Shown here: positions 22,421-32,023 of the stretch, in pieces | How the letters are laid out: each line of letters begins with the position of its first letter | How positions within the stretch are numbered: position 1 is the stretch's first letter | Assembly (NCBI GenBank): GCA_950022295.1 | Contig: OX465598.1 | Coordinates: 67,006,001 to 67,070,000 of the forward strand | Reading direction: 5' to 3' | DNA length: 64,000 nt | Source: Bromus sterilis | Taxonomy: Eukaryota > Streptophyta > Magnoliopsida > Poales > Poaceae | The notes under the pieces: model-generated | What the model saw: only the letters and a program-made list of their open reading frames with translations | Databases searched by the model: none | Told to the model about the DNA's origin: nothing | Position numbers and translations under genes: made by a program

Positions 22421-24111
22421 CCATATGACTATGCTCCCCCGCCTATTTTCTGTATCACATATCTTCTCCTCTTCTCTCTTCAACCGCTCCTAGACACACC
22501 CCGTGCGCCTCCATCGCCGGCGACAGCCACCGTCCGCGCCGGAAAGGCCGCCCGCCGCTCGTTGGAACGGCCGCCACCGCCTTCTGATCTCTCCCGTCTG
22601 CAGGTACGCCGCCGCCCTCTCCCATCTCTCTCCCCTCCCCTCCTCATCGACCCCCCTCCCTGACGAACCCTAACCCGCCGCTCGCCCGTCCGAAGGTAGA
22701 AGGAGGGGCACCAAGACGAGCACCGCCACCTGACGCCAGAAGGGGAGAAGGAGGCCACCTCGACCACAGCCTGCACCAGGAGAAGGAGACCAGGACCACC
22801 TGCACCAGGAGGAGAAGAAGACCAGGACCACCTGCACCAGGAGCACCTGCTCCACCTCAGGTTCATCCCCTCCATGATCCCCTCTCCCCAATGTGCAATG
22901 CTTGTGAAAATTGCTCACTGTTTTTCAATGTAAAAATTGTGTTCACAGAAAATTGAATTGTGGTCACTGAATTTGACACTAATTCTCTGAAATTGTTCAC
23001 TGAGTGCTCACCAATTGAATTGTGTTCACTGATTTTATATAATGTGTTGAATAATTTAAACTGAATGTGAAATGCTTGTCCATGTCCATGTGCTTTTTGC
23101 CAAAAGAGCTCACTGCCAGTGAGCATGTTTTACACTTTTTCAAATTTCAGTGCATAGGTTGTCTAAGTTGTGGTTTAATTAATATATTTTCTGTTGTAAA
23201 TTGTGCAATCTTCTAAGGCTTTATCAGTGCTGAACAAGTTCATGTTATTTGAGTAAATGAAGCTTTATTTTTGCAGCAAGATACATCTAGTAGCTTCACT
23301 AGTCCATTTTAACTTTGGTCATCAAGTTCATGTTCATTTTCAATTGTCCATTTTAACTTTGGTTTCACTAGTTTTTCACTGCAAGTAGCTTCAATTTTGC
23401 AGCAAGATACAACTAGCAGTAGTTGAGTTATTCTCATTTTGCAAGCAATTCAGTATTTATTCAGTAGTTTTGTTAGGTGGTTATTCCCATTCCTATTATA
23501 TGTTCTTAGAAAAGGTGAATTTAAAAAGATAAATGTACCTAGCTAGCTATATAATCAGTACTTAGAAAAGTGAATTTAAAAAGAGAAATGGTGAGTTTAA
23601 AAAAGAGAGGGAGTGAGATAGAACAAGACACCGTCATCTCGTGTTTAAAAAGATAAATTGTGAGGTTGAGAAAGAGAGGGAGCAAGACAGAAATGTGGTG
23701 CACTCATATCTTTAATTTGTGTACTCCCCTGCATCTTGTATATTATGAATGAGAGAGGTTGTTGTTTTGTTGGCACTAACTTATGTGCTCTTATAATGTA
23801 GAAAAGCAAGACGAGTTGCCACTGTACCAGCCCCCGTGTGCTATAGCCTGTGAGGTGATCTCTTCATCTTCTCCTCCTCTAGTGATCTCCTCCTGTGAAT
23901 GAGATAGGTTGTTGTTTTTCTGGTGTTGTGGTCTTTCTGTTTTTCTTATACATGTGCTGCCACATTTGTGGTGTTGGTCTAGTTATAGCTTTATGCATGT
24001 GTTCTGCCACATTGCTGGTGCTGTTGTGTGCTGCTGGTCAGTTATAGCTTATATATGCATGAACCCATGAGGTGTTGGTCCACATTGCAGGTACCCATGA
24101 GGCCTTGAGAT

Positions 24112-24180
24112 TGTCGGAATGTTGATTAAATTCCGTTCCGGAAAATTCGGGTACTCCATATGTCCTATTTTCAGCAAAGG
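24112..24180 (+). repeat. Leader segment shared by both CACTA genes, copy 2
   Basis: GTCGGAATGTTGATT, TTCCGTTCCGG and GTCCTATTTT in the same order and spacing as 16981-17036 plus 18497-18512. Presumably a duplicated 5' leader or intron segment. Confidence 0.75.
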
Positions 24181-24234
24181 TCATGCCAAAATTTTCCGCG
24201 AATTTTGGCATGACTTGTGCTAAAAATAGGACAT
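24160..24234. repeat. Long palindrome before the second CACTA gene
   Basis: Arms of about 36 bases start ATGTCCTATTTT and end AAAAATAGGACAT, with CATGCCAAAATT / AATTTTGGCATG flanking a central CGCG. Only a few mismatches. It would form a stable cruciform or RNA hairpin. Confidence 0.85.
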
Positions 24235-24447
24235 GCTAAAAATACTGAAAATGAGCACTCTAACTTCATGTTCTGCATAGGTAAATTGTTCCATAGTTAG
24301 TGAAGAATTTTTAACTTTGCTGAACTTAACTGAACATGCTACCCGTTGATAATAGATGACCTAGTATACACACATGCTACTTTTTTATGACTCATTTTGC
24401 ACTAACCTATCCCACTTACTAGTAGTATTTTTAAATGGTGATAATAG

Positions 24448-27400
24448 ATGTCAAACGAGGAAGCCGGTTGTTCTCGGGTACCTGTCGATCCCGTAGAGGA
24501 TCATCCTTATTTCTCAATGCTTGCGGCTCAACAGCTTGACGATCAACATGATGAAGGCAGGGATGCAGGCAACGAGAGCACTACTAGTGGTGTCGGGGAT
24601 GGCAACGAGACCACTACTAGTGGTGCCGGGGATGGCAACGCGACCACTACTAGTGGTGCCGGGGATGGCAACGCGACATCTGGTAGCGAAGCCAAGCGGC
24701 AGCGTAAGGAAAGGGGCCCAAACAAGCTCCGCATCATCCGAGAAGAATTTACGGAGGTGGACCCCACTAGCGGTTTGCCTACACAGCCGACTCATGTTGC
24801 AAAAGGGTACGACATCAGAATTGGATGCATCCTTCGAGAAATCGTCAACATCAATGAAGAGGACATTAGGGCAAAAATCAAGGAACCTATGGCCACCCTC
24901 CTCATTCAGAGGCTGCGCGTGCGATACAAGTTCCCGGAACCCTATGATAACCTTGATATCAAGAAAAATCTGGTGAACATATTCGCCCTAGGCAGGTTTA
25001 GCAAAGCCTTGTCCAGTTGGAAAGGGTATGTGAGGCAGGAGCTTGATGCGGGTTACGATTTTGATAAGATCCAAAGCCACTGGCCGTCAATTTCGGAAGA
25101 GGACTTCAATGTTTTCAAGGCCAATTATGACCTACCTGCAACAAAGGCGCTTAGGAAGTGGGGGAAAGATATGCACGAGAAGAACGTAGCTCCCACAATA
25201 TCGGAAGCCGTGGTTACCCCGGAAAGCAGCCAATTTGGGATAAGGAGGACACGGAAAGGAAAGGCCCGGACCCCTACCCGAAGTTTAAAAACCCGCTCGA
25301 AAATCGATTTGTGCGGGCCCGATACAAGGTAAATCCCAAAACCAAGGAGCTATGCACGAACGAGAAGGTCAGGGAGCTTGAGAAAAAAATTCGGGAGGAA
25401 GAAGAATTAGCTCAATCTCAAGGATCCTCAACCCAGGTGCCGTACGACGCCTCTTTTGAAAGGGCGCTAAACAAGGTAAAGAAATTGCCGGTGTCAGCGC
25501 CACCGCATCGTGGCCGTGTGGTCGACGCCGGACTCAATCACAAACATTCATTTTACTACCCCAAGACCAAGGAGGCACGAAAGGAGAGGAAGAGGAACAT
25601 GGAGAAGAATGTGAGGGAAGAATTGGAGACCGTGAAAGCTGAAATGCCCAACATAATCAATGCGCAAGTGACACAGACTGTCAAAAACCTCCTTCCTACC
25701 ATGATGAAGTCGATCGCGGATTGGATCGACGGAGGCCGACAAGGGCCTCTCCCCACGATCACCTTAGGTGCCAAAAACTCGAATAATGAGCCGCGTATTG
25801 TGGAGATCAATACGACGACGACCGACAACACACCACAAGTTGTGAGGGATGGCCGGCCGGCACCGCGCCTCGTAGCAGCCCTTCCATCTCTTACACGCCG
25901 GCGGCCGTCCGTGGTCCGTCATCATTAGACGAGCTCAACGCCCTGACGGTAAATAAGCGTCGCAAAAGTCTCGACTAGTTTAATTGGCGCTTGCTTGCCC
26001 TCTCTAACGCCTTACATGTTTTCGCAGGCCCGACGAGGTGGGATGCACATTGCTATTACAACTCAACAATGAGTTGAAGGACGTGGCAAAGGCACGTATC
26101 GTGACACCACTTAACCGTGTGTTCCACACAGTGCCTATGGCCGATACCATGTTTAGGGTTACATTGGACCGGGTGTTCCCGGGTTGCGCAAATTTGGATC
26201 CTCCGACTCAACCCCCCGAAGCCGATAGCGAGTTGAATCTCGAACAATGCTTGTCTTGGCCAATGCTATGGCTTAAAGATCTGATTCATCTGGACCCTTC
26301 TTTCATCACCCCAGAGCAAAAAGAGGCCTTTGTTGAACCTGCGGATCATCAAGACGACGATGATGTTTGCATCGAAGACTTCCTCGTTGATGACCACGAC
26401 TTACCTACTGCCAACCAGGGTCCTCTTGATGATACACAAGTCATCGGTCCCAGCCAGGGTCCTCCCCGCTCGACGAGGCGTCTATTCTCTTCTCAAGGAG
26501 TGCCAGAAGCTGCCCCCTTCAGCCCTCGTGATCCAGCTGGTCTCAGCCAAAACACAGTCCAAGAGGCGCTCCAAGATTCATTTGTGCAGCCTGCTAGCAG
26601 GAAGATGAAGGGGCGGAAAAGAGCTAAGAAACGCGCCTTTGACTCCAGCAGCCAGCCGGTGGAGGGGTGTAGGAAGCCGATCCGGGTCCAGGACAAGGTA
26701 CCCATCATAAACTGGCATGAGATCCATGAGTTGGGTAAACCGATGTTGCCGCCAAAATTGTTAGAAATCGTCACTTTAGATATGAGGAACCTCCATAATG
26801 CTATTCTTTATGTGGAGACAAATCTTGCCAAAGATGACAATCCAACATACCCGCTTTACATAGGAAAGGTACCGGAGGGCTTGGGCTTTGTGGATAAATA
26901 CCCAGGGGACTTTTTCTTCTTAAGATTTAATGACATCTTTGACATGTTCCACATGAATGCGCTCCACCAATCCATGGTCCGCCTAGCTGCGCTAATCTTG
27001 GCTCACCAGCTCATCAAAGAGAATACCCCGAACATCGCTATAATCGACCCCTTCTACATGCAAGAAAAGTTCTTGAACAACCCTAAGGGTAAGATAGCGG
27101 CAACGAAGTACATCGAAGATTTCTTCGAGGATCCTCCTTCCAAGAACATATTTCTCATGCCTTACTTCCCTGAGTAAGTCATTCTCGCTTGCATCCGTAA
27201 CATGCTTTCGCTATCGTTAAACTAATCTGAGGATGATGATCTCTTTGATCTACAAACTATTTTGTGTAGCATCCAATACGGAACCCTCACCGCTCTGGAG
27301 CCGAAAGACTCGCTTGCCATATATCTCGACTCGGGGAGTTATCAGAAGTACAAAGACTACAAGCTAATCAAGATGTTCTGGAAGATGCTCTCACTGGCTA

Positions 27401-27842
27401 CTCTTATAGGGAGGGCATCATAAAAAGAAAAAACCAAAGGCGAGGAAAGTACACATTCATCCATAAAACGCACTTCGCCTGCATCAAGAAGGCGCCAGGA
27501 AGTACGAGGGAGGCCTGGTACGCCATCTATCATATGCGCGAGTACGTAAAGGATGAATAACGACTACAATATTTGTCGTCTCTCGCAAAATGGTGCGGAA
27601 CCTTGGCGGGGTCCTCCGATGCCGAAGTAAGACAATAGTTCGGCCGAATCCAGCAAATGATCGCGCGAACAATCTCCAGGGATGTCATACATAGCGATGG
27701 AGTGTTCTTCTACAGTCATCTTCCACTACCTAACGATGACATAGAAGCCCGCTTAAATCAACATGGTGATGACATACCATTCAACTCATTGCAAGGTTAT
27801 CTCCCGTTCCCTCCGCTGAAGCCGAAGCCCAGCAAGAAGTGA
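24448..27842 (+). pseudogene. Second CACTA gene: Transposase_24 region plus Ulp1-like tail, decayed
   Basis: Probably encodes the accessory DNA-binding protein of the element. The N-terminus is acidic with an 11-residue Gly-Asp-Asn/Thr-Ser tandem repeat. A Plant-transposase (Ptta/En/Spm, Transposase_24) region follows (SWKGYVRQELDAGYD, HWPSISEEDF, then NIGSRGYPGKQPIWDKED), then a coiled-coil-like Lys/Glu stretch, a conserved middle domain from 26038 (CTLLLQLNNELKDVAKARIV) and a Ulp1/C48-like end. Frameshifts: about 25190, about 25855, about 27380; stops at GAATAA near 27557 and CAATAG near 27636. Introns inferred at 25949-26027 and 27174-27269 (GT/AG). The expected catalytic His lies at QYGTLTAL and the Cys at GSTREAWYA, so both look replaced. 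Dead as read. Confidence 0.85.
24568..24681 (+). repeat. 33-bp tandem repeat coding 11-residue units
   Basis: About 3.5 copies of GGCAACGAGACCACTACTAG-type units, giving GNxTTTSGAGD repeats near the N-terminus of the second CACTA protein. Probably a disordered linker. Confidence 0.9.
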
Positions 27843-28120
27843 GAGGGTGTATTCTCTATGCATGTAGCTAGTTTTTTTTTCGAACAATCGATGAACATGT
27901 GTTGTAAACTTTATCTCATGTTGAACTTGTGTAATGCATATATTCTATATTTAGGATTATAAGAATCATGTGCATACTTAACTATTTGCTATCAAATATT
28001 GCGGACATGTGAACTCCTTTTACATTGAACTAAGTCTTCTCTTATAATGCATGAATGTACACACATCTTCCTTTTTAACTATCTTGGTTAATATTTTTAT
28101 ATGTCTTTGATACTGCAGAG

Positions 28121-28375
28121 ATGAAGAAGTGGTATGTGGTGTACGAAGGTAGCGTTCCAGGAGTCTATGAGCACTGGGAAGATTGCTTCAAGCAAGTCAA
28201 CAAGTTCAAGGGAAACAACTACAAGAGCTACAAGAGTAAAGCGGAGGCGGAAGATCGGTACTTGAACCACCGACAAGGGCAAGAGAGGAAGAACCACCTG
28301 AAGAAGTCCAACTTCATCGTGATCCCCTTCTGGCTTATCACCTTTACCATTCTCTTGTATGCGATTGTAGTATAG
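28121..28375 (+). CDS. 84-aa RNase H1-type hybrid-binding domain protein with C-terminal membrane segment
   Basis: Residues 1 to about 50 match the RNase H1 N-terminal / caulimovirus viroplasmin (PF01693) fold: KWYVVYEG, VPGVYEHWEDC, QVNKFKGNNYKSYKSKAEAE. The domain binds RNA:DNA hybrids or dsRNA (family knowledge). A basic linker (RKNHLKK) is followed by a hydrophobic stretch, residues about 64-84 (IVIPFWLITFTILLYAIVV), that looks like a tail-anchor helix. No RNase H catalytic part follows. The ORF is intact although both large genes of the same CACTA are broken. ATG 28121 lies right after a splice-acceptor-like ACTGCAG, so it may be a downstream exon or a separately spliced gene. Its role in the element is unknown. 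Confidence 0.75.
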   Translation: MKKWYVVYEGSVPGVYEHWEDCFKQVNKFKGNNYKSYKSKAEAEDRYLNHRQGQERKNHLKKSNFIVIPFWLITFTILLYAIVV

Positions 28376-28689
28376 ATGACGGTACATCCTTTCGAAAAAC
28401 CTTGCGACCTAAACTACCAATTCCATCGAGATGTAGTTTGTGTGTGATACAATGTAGTGATGTAACTCTCAACTTGTCTATTTTTCTGTTTGTGATCTAT
28501 GTGTGATACAATATGTGTGATGCCACTACAACTTCTCTATTTTGGTTAGTAATGTGATGTAACAATATTTGATCATTCTTGTATATTTGAACTTATGAAT
28601 TCTGTGTATTTGTATTGTGTTGGTAAACTGTGAAAATATTTGAGTATTTGTGTTGCTGGAATAACAAGTTTCAGTAGAAAAATAATTCC

Positions 28690-28980
28690 AGAAAATATAT
28701 TGCTGGCGTACATAAGAGTTTCAGCTGGCGGAGAGTACCTAATCCAGAAACAATACTCCTGGCGTACATTAGTTTGACCACTGGTGGGCACGTGTGGACG
28801 CCAGAGGCACATGAGGACATCTTTGGCAGGTAGCCAGTCTGTACGTCAGCGGTAACAGAAGGTAGCGCTGACGTACAATTTGTACGCCAGCGGTACCTGT
28901 TACCATTGGTGTCACATCTCTGGAGTTCGCCTGCCCGCCAGCAGTAGCAAAAAAGTGTACGCCAGCAGTAAGTTGTTTCC
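28690..28980. repeat. Right subterminal repeat array of the CACTA
   Basis: CTGGCGTAC, TACGCCAGCGGTA and GTACGTCAGCGGTA copies in both orientations, ending with TACGCCAGCAGTAAGTTG next to the terminus at 28988. Confidence 0.85.
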
Positions 28981-28988
28981 TACTAGTG

Positions 28989-29553
28989 CTCATACCAGCC
29001 TACAAAGTTCCTTGAGGGCGTGGCGCGAAGCTTTTTATTTGTTGACACCATGCAATATATCGGTCTCTCAATTTTCATGGTGTAAACAACCACGGAAAAG
29101 ATCATGGTGGCTGAGATTGGAGAATCAGTTAGACAGACGGGGTCTTGAAGGCGATGGAGCCAACCAGTTGTTTGATAACTCTCAGAAGAAACACTGACAA
29201 GTGGGAGCGGAAACACTGGAGGATTTCAGTTTTGGTGGTGCTCGGATGTTGATCGTTATTTTCAGGGCGAAAACCTAAGGTACGACCTTCATTGCGTGTC
29301 CCAGGAAATTGCCTAACTGAAGCAATTTTTTTCATAGCTCGGACATCTTCAGGGTGAAAAACTGAAAACATAATATCTTGGATCGGGCAACGGTGACGCT
29401 TGTGCATTGTTTTCATTTTATAGGTGTTGCTTTTCGAGATCTTTTATGTTTTTCGGATGTTGTATTTGCTTCTAAAAGGAGTTGATCGTTGTGGCAGGAT
29501 CTTTGTTTTTCCTTTTTTCTCTCCTTTGGTTGGGTGCATCCCGGATGTCTTTA
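28989..29553. other. Spacer right of the CACTA
   Basis: Begins with the CTC duplication. No gene recognised with confidence. A minus-strand frame at 29129-29416 has a faint likeness to the tail of plant LINE polyproteins. Confidence 0.4.
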
Positions 29554-30843
29554 GAGCATCTCCAATAGGTAATGTAAAATATCACCCAGGAAAGTGCTTG
29601 TTGTAAATTATACATCACCAAAAACGGGTTTTTTACATCATCGAGAGTGTGCAACTCCAAAATTTGATGTAGTATAGGGCACGAGCTATCCAAAGTTGAT
29701 GTAACTTAACGTTTGAACATTGTATTTGATAACTTAAAACTTAAAGATTTGAACTATATTCCAGCAATCGAACTAGAATTTAAACTACTAAATCATACTA
29801 CTCGTCGAACTCATCGGAGTTGTCATACAATGACCACTCGAAGGAGGAGGAGGAGATAAAGTTGAACACCAGAGATGATTCAGCCTAAGCCTCCTTCTTG
29901 ACCCTCACCGTCGAGGGCATCAAGGGTCCATCCTCGCTGGACTTCTTCGTCTTCTCCATCTCTCGCTTCCAGATGAACACTTGCTCGTATTGCACGTACT
30001 CGGGGTTCTCCCACTCAAACCTCGCCATCGACTCCTCGTCTGTCCCCGAGATGTTCTTCGGCTCATTGCGGCTCATAAGGAGGGTCTTCACCTTTTTCAT
30101 CCGTGGTGTGACAAACTCTGTCGTGCAGAGAGAACACATCATCGAAGTTGGGCTCCTCCGGTGAAACTCCGATCTTCCAACCGACAAGATCGTACGCCCG
30201 AACTGCCAAGTTGACCGTCTTGAAGGTGTCGAGCCAGTAGAACACGTTGTCGCGCTGCAGATTGGCCTCGTACCGGCCTGACTCCCGCAGCGGGATGCCT
30301 TTGTAGCCGTAGTTGGTCTTCGGCTTTGGCTTCGATACCATGGGAGTAATGGTAAGTCAGGGGACGGTAGGAGCGTCGGCGGCACGACACAACCGGGGCG
30401 GAGGCGAGGCAGGGGATGGTGGGGGCGTCGGTGGCACGACATGGTACGACCGGGACGGGGTGAGGGAGGCCGTGGCACGATACAACACGGTTGGGCTGGA
30501 GGCGAGGCGACGACTTCGATTTGAGCAGGTCCAAGCTCGGCGACGGCAACGACACGACGCGGGGAAGGTGGATCCTCCGAGGAAGGGGTGCGACGACAGC
30601 GACCAGGTGCGTTGGAATTGCGGTCAGAGGCGAAGCTGCGCGGGCATACGCGCACTGTGATTTGATATTTTGCACGACCGCACGTGATGTAAATATACAT
30701 CACGTATGCCCTAATTTACATCGTGATGTAAAACAATTGGGAAAAAAAAGTTATAGGGCCGCTGTGCTGTTGGAGTTCGCTTTTATGTTATTTTTACATA
30801 AAAACGGTTAGTCCTTATTATACATCACCTATTAGATATGCTC
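29554..30843. mobile_element. TIR DNA transposon, 1290 bp, carrying an AP2/ERF-like fragment
   Basis: Left end GAGCATCTCCAATAGG; right end, in reverse, GAGCATATCTAATAGG. Outside lie TTA (29551-29553) and ATA (30844-30846), a three-base duplication with one mismatch. Subterminal TGATGTAAA / TTTACATCA motifs recur at both ends. The termini and TSD length suggest PIF/Harbinger; no transposase inside. Confidence 0.7.
29885..30341 (-). pseudogene. AP2/ERF-domain-like gene fragment captured by a transposon
   Basis: From ATG 30341 the frame reads YGYKGIPLRESGRYEANL, then FYWLDTFKTVNLAVRAYDLVG and PNFDD, which follows the AP2/ERF plan (YxGVxxRxSGxxxAxI, WLGTFxTxxxAAxAYD, NF). Several core positions are altered. 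After PNFDD the frame shifts near 30128 and continues in another frame to the stop at 29885 as an acidic and basic tail (MARFEWENPEYVQYEQVF, then EKTKKSSEDG). This tail resembles that of AP2-like proteins repeatedly seen in Triticeae transposable DNA (recalled, not checked). Probably not functional. Confidence 0.65.
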
Positions 30844-30973
30844 ATATAATTTTTGTAGATGCAGAGATTAAGTATAATTGATATCTTCGTGATATTAGTA
30901 TATTAAAAAAATCTTTATTGTTAGGTTATATAGTACTTCTTTCGTAAAGAAATGTAAGAGTGTTTAATTACTA

Positions 30974-31228
30974 CTCCCTCCGTTCCTAGATATAAGGGTA
31001 TAGTTTTTTTTTAAGTTTAAAATATAGGGTGTATTGCGTTATACCACTCGTGTGGGCAATTTTTTAAAATATTTTACCATGTTTCTTTATCTCTTGCAAA
31101 CCCCTTTATATTCTCATGTTAATTAGCTATGTGTAATCCCATCCAAACCTGATGTAAATTTTTCTCAATGTGTGTTTTTTAATCTTCGTGTCAAAAACTA
31201 TACACCTTACATCAAGGAACGGAGGGAG
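30974..31228. mobile_element. Stowaway MITE, 255 bp
   Basis: CTCCCTCCGTTCCTAGATAT at the left, its near-exact inverse ending GGAACGGAGGGAG at the right, and TA on both sides (30972-30973, 31229-31230). Confidence 0.93.
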
Positions 31229-31412
31229 TATAAAATAATGATTTAAATGCTCATACTTTTTTTTACAGAGGTAGTAGTATGAACGCACGTCTTCTCATCG
31301 TTTGTCTTTGGTCATGCCTCGATGAATGCACATAATAGTTTATGCAGTTGACGGGGAAGGGACTAGGCAGGTGCCTCACTTGAGGTACGACATTTCTGAC
31401 ACTATCTTAATG

Positions 31413-31420
31413 TATAAATA
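31413..31420 (+). promoter_or_regulatory. Putative TATA box of the small proline-rich ORF
   Basis: TATAAATA about 110 bases before ATG 31525, a normal plant spacing with a short leader. Confidence 0.4.
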
Positions 31421-31524
31421 CCCATACAAGCCGCTCGTCTGGAGGAAGTCATCACATATCGTATTCCTTTTGGGGTTTGACACAAGCAGAGATCAACTAC
31501 TGTCCTTTAGCTAGCTGGTGAGAC

Positions 31525-31896
31525 ATGGCACTTGATCCACGCTCGTCTCAACCTCTGACGGACAAGCCTTTGCCCGCAGATCGTGGTGATCACCAAATTC
31601 CCAAAAGCTTTAGCTCTTCCAGTCACTTCTCTAACCAGCCAATTCCTGAACCCATCGACAAGTCTTCGACGCCCACCCTGGAAGATCCTGAACACTCAAT
31701 TCCTGGTGATTCATGCAGCATGCTTCGGCCTGTAACTTACAAGCCTTCGCCGAAAGCACATCTTGAGCACCAAGTCCGGGAAGATCATGATGTCTCTTTC
31801 AGGGAGCCGCCGCACAGACCTCAGGACCCTCTCCTGCCGCCCCCACGTGGACCCCCACCTGACGACCCTCTCAACGGCGACGAGCCAGTTGCTTAG
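31525..31896 (+). CDS. Hypothetical proline-rich protein, 123 aa
   Basis: Unrecognised. An intact frame, rich in Pro (especially the C-terminal half, with PPPRGPPPDDPL), Ser, Asp and His; no signal peptide, membrane segment or Cys-rich pattern, so it is likely disordered and soluble. Support for a gene is contextual: TATA box at 31413, frame at 31525, and AATAAA at 32018 in the right order, outside any element I can delimit. Against it: no known domain and low-complexity composition. It could be a chance ORF or a fragment of a larger lost gene. Confidence 0.35.
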   Translation: MALDPRSSQPLTDKPLPADRGDHQIPKSFSSSSHFSNQPIPEPIDKSSTPTLEDPEHSIPGDSCSMLRPVTYKPSPKAHLEHQVREDHDVSFREPPHRPQDPLLPPPRGPPPDDPLNGDEPVA

Positions 31897-32017
31897 GTAA
31901 TGTGGCGAGCAAGGATAAAACATCTGGGCGGTGTTGTGTTACCGCCGCGACGACCATGTAATCTCAATGATGTCATATGGAGTGATATTTTTTGCAATGT
32001 CCCAATCAACTTTATCA

Positions 32018-32023
32018 AATAAA
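32018..32023 (+). terminator. Possible polyadenylation signal
   Basis: AATAAA followed by a GT-rich stretch (GGTGTGTATG), 120 bases past the stop of the proline-rich ORF. Confidence 0.35.

Larger units (their letters stand above)
22430..24447 (+). other. Promoter/leader region of the second CACTA gene
   Basis: No protein recognised. A GC-rich block (22490-22870), possibly an untranslated first exon, contains a 24-base direct repeat (about 22788-22812 and 22820-22843) and is followed by AT-rich, intron-like sequence. The second copy of the shared leader lies at 24112-24180 and a long palindrome at 24160-24234, just upstream of ATG 24448. Confidence 0.5.
16151..28988 (+). mobile_element. Complete CACTA (En/Spm) transposon, 12.8 kb, TSD CTC
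   Basis: Left terminus CACTAATAGGAAATAGGC; right terminus, in reverse, CACTAGTAGGAAACAAC; CTC repeats on both sides (16148-16150, 28989-28991). Subterminal arrays of a TACGCCAGCGGTA-like motif lie inside both ends. Two large genes are transcribed in the same direction, followed by one small ORF. Both large genes are broken by stops and frameshifts, so the element is probably non-autonomous now, though its ends look usable by a related transposase. Confidence 0.93.

Noticed and set aside
22480..22918. Minus-strand Arg/Gly-rich ORFs
   Set aside because: Shadows of the GC-rich leader of the second CACTA gene.
29129..29416. Minus-strand frame with HPEDVRAM and RPENN, faintly like the tail of LINE polyproteins
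   Set aside because: Too short and weak; no RT motif or LINE 3' end nearby.
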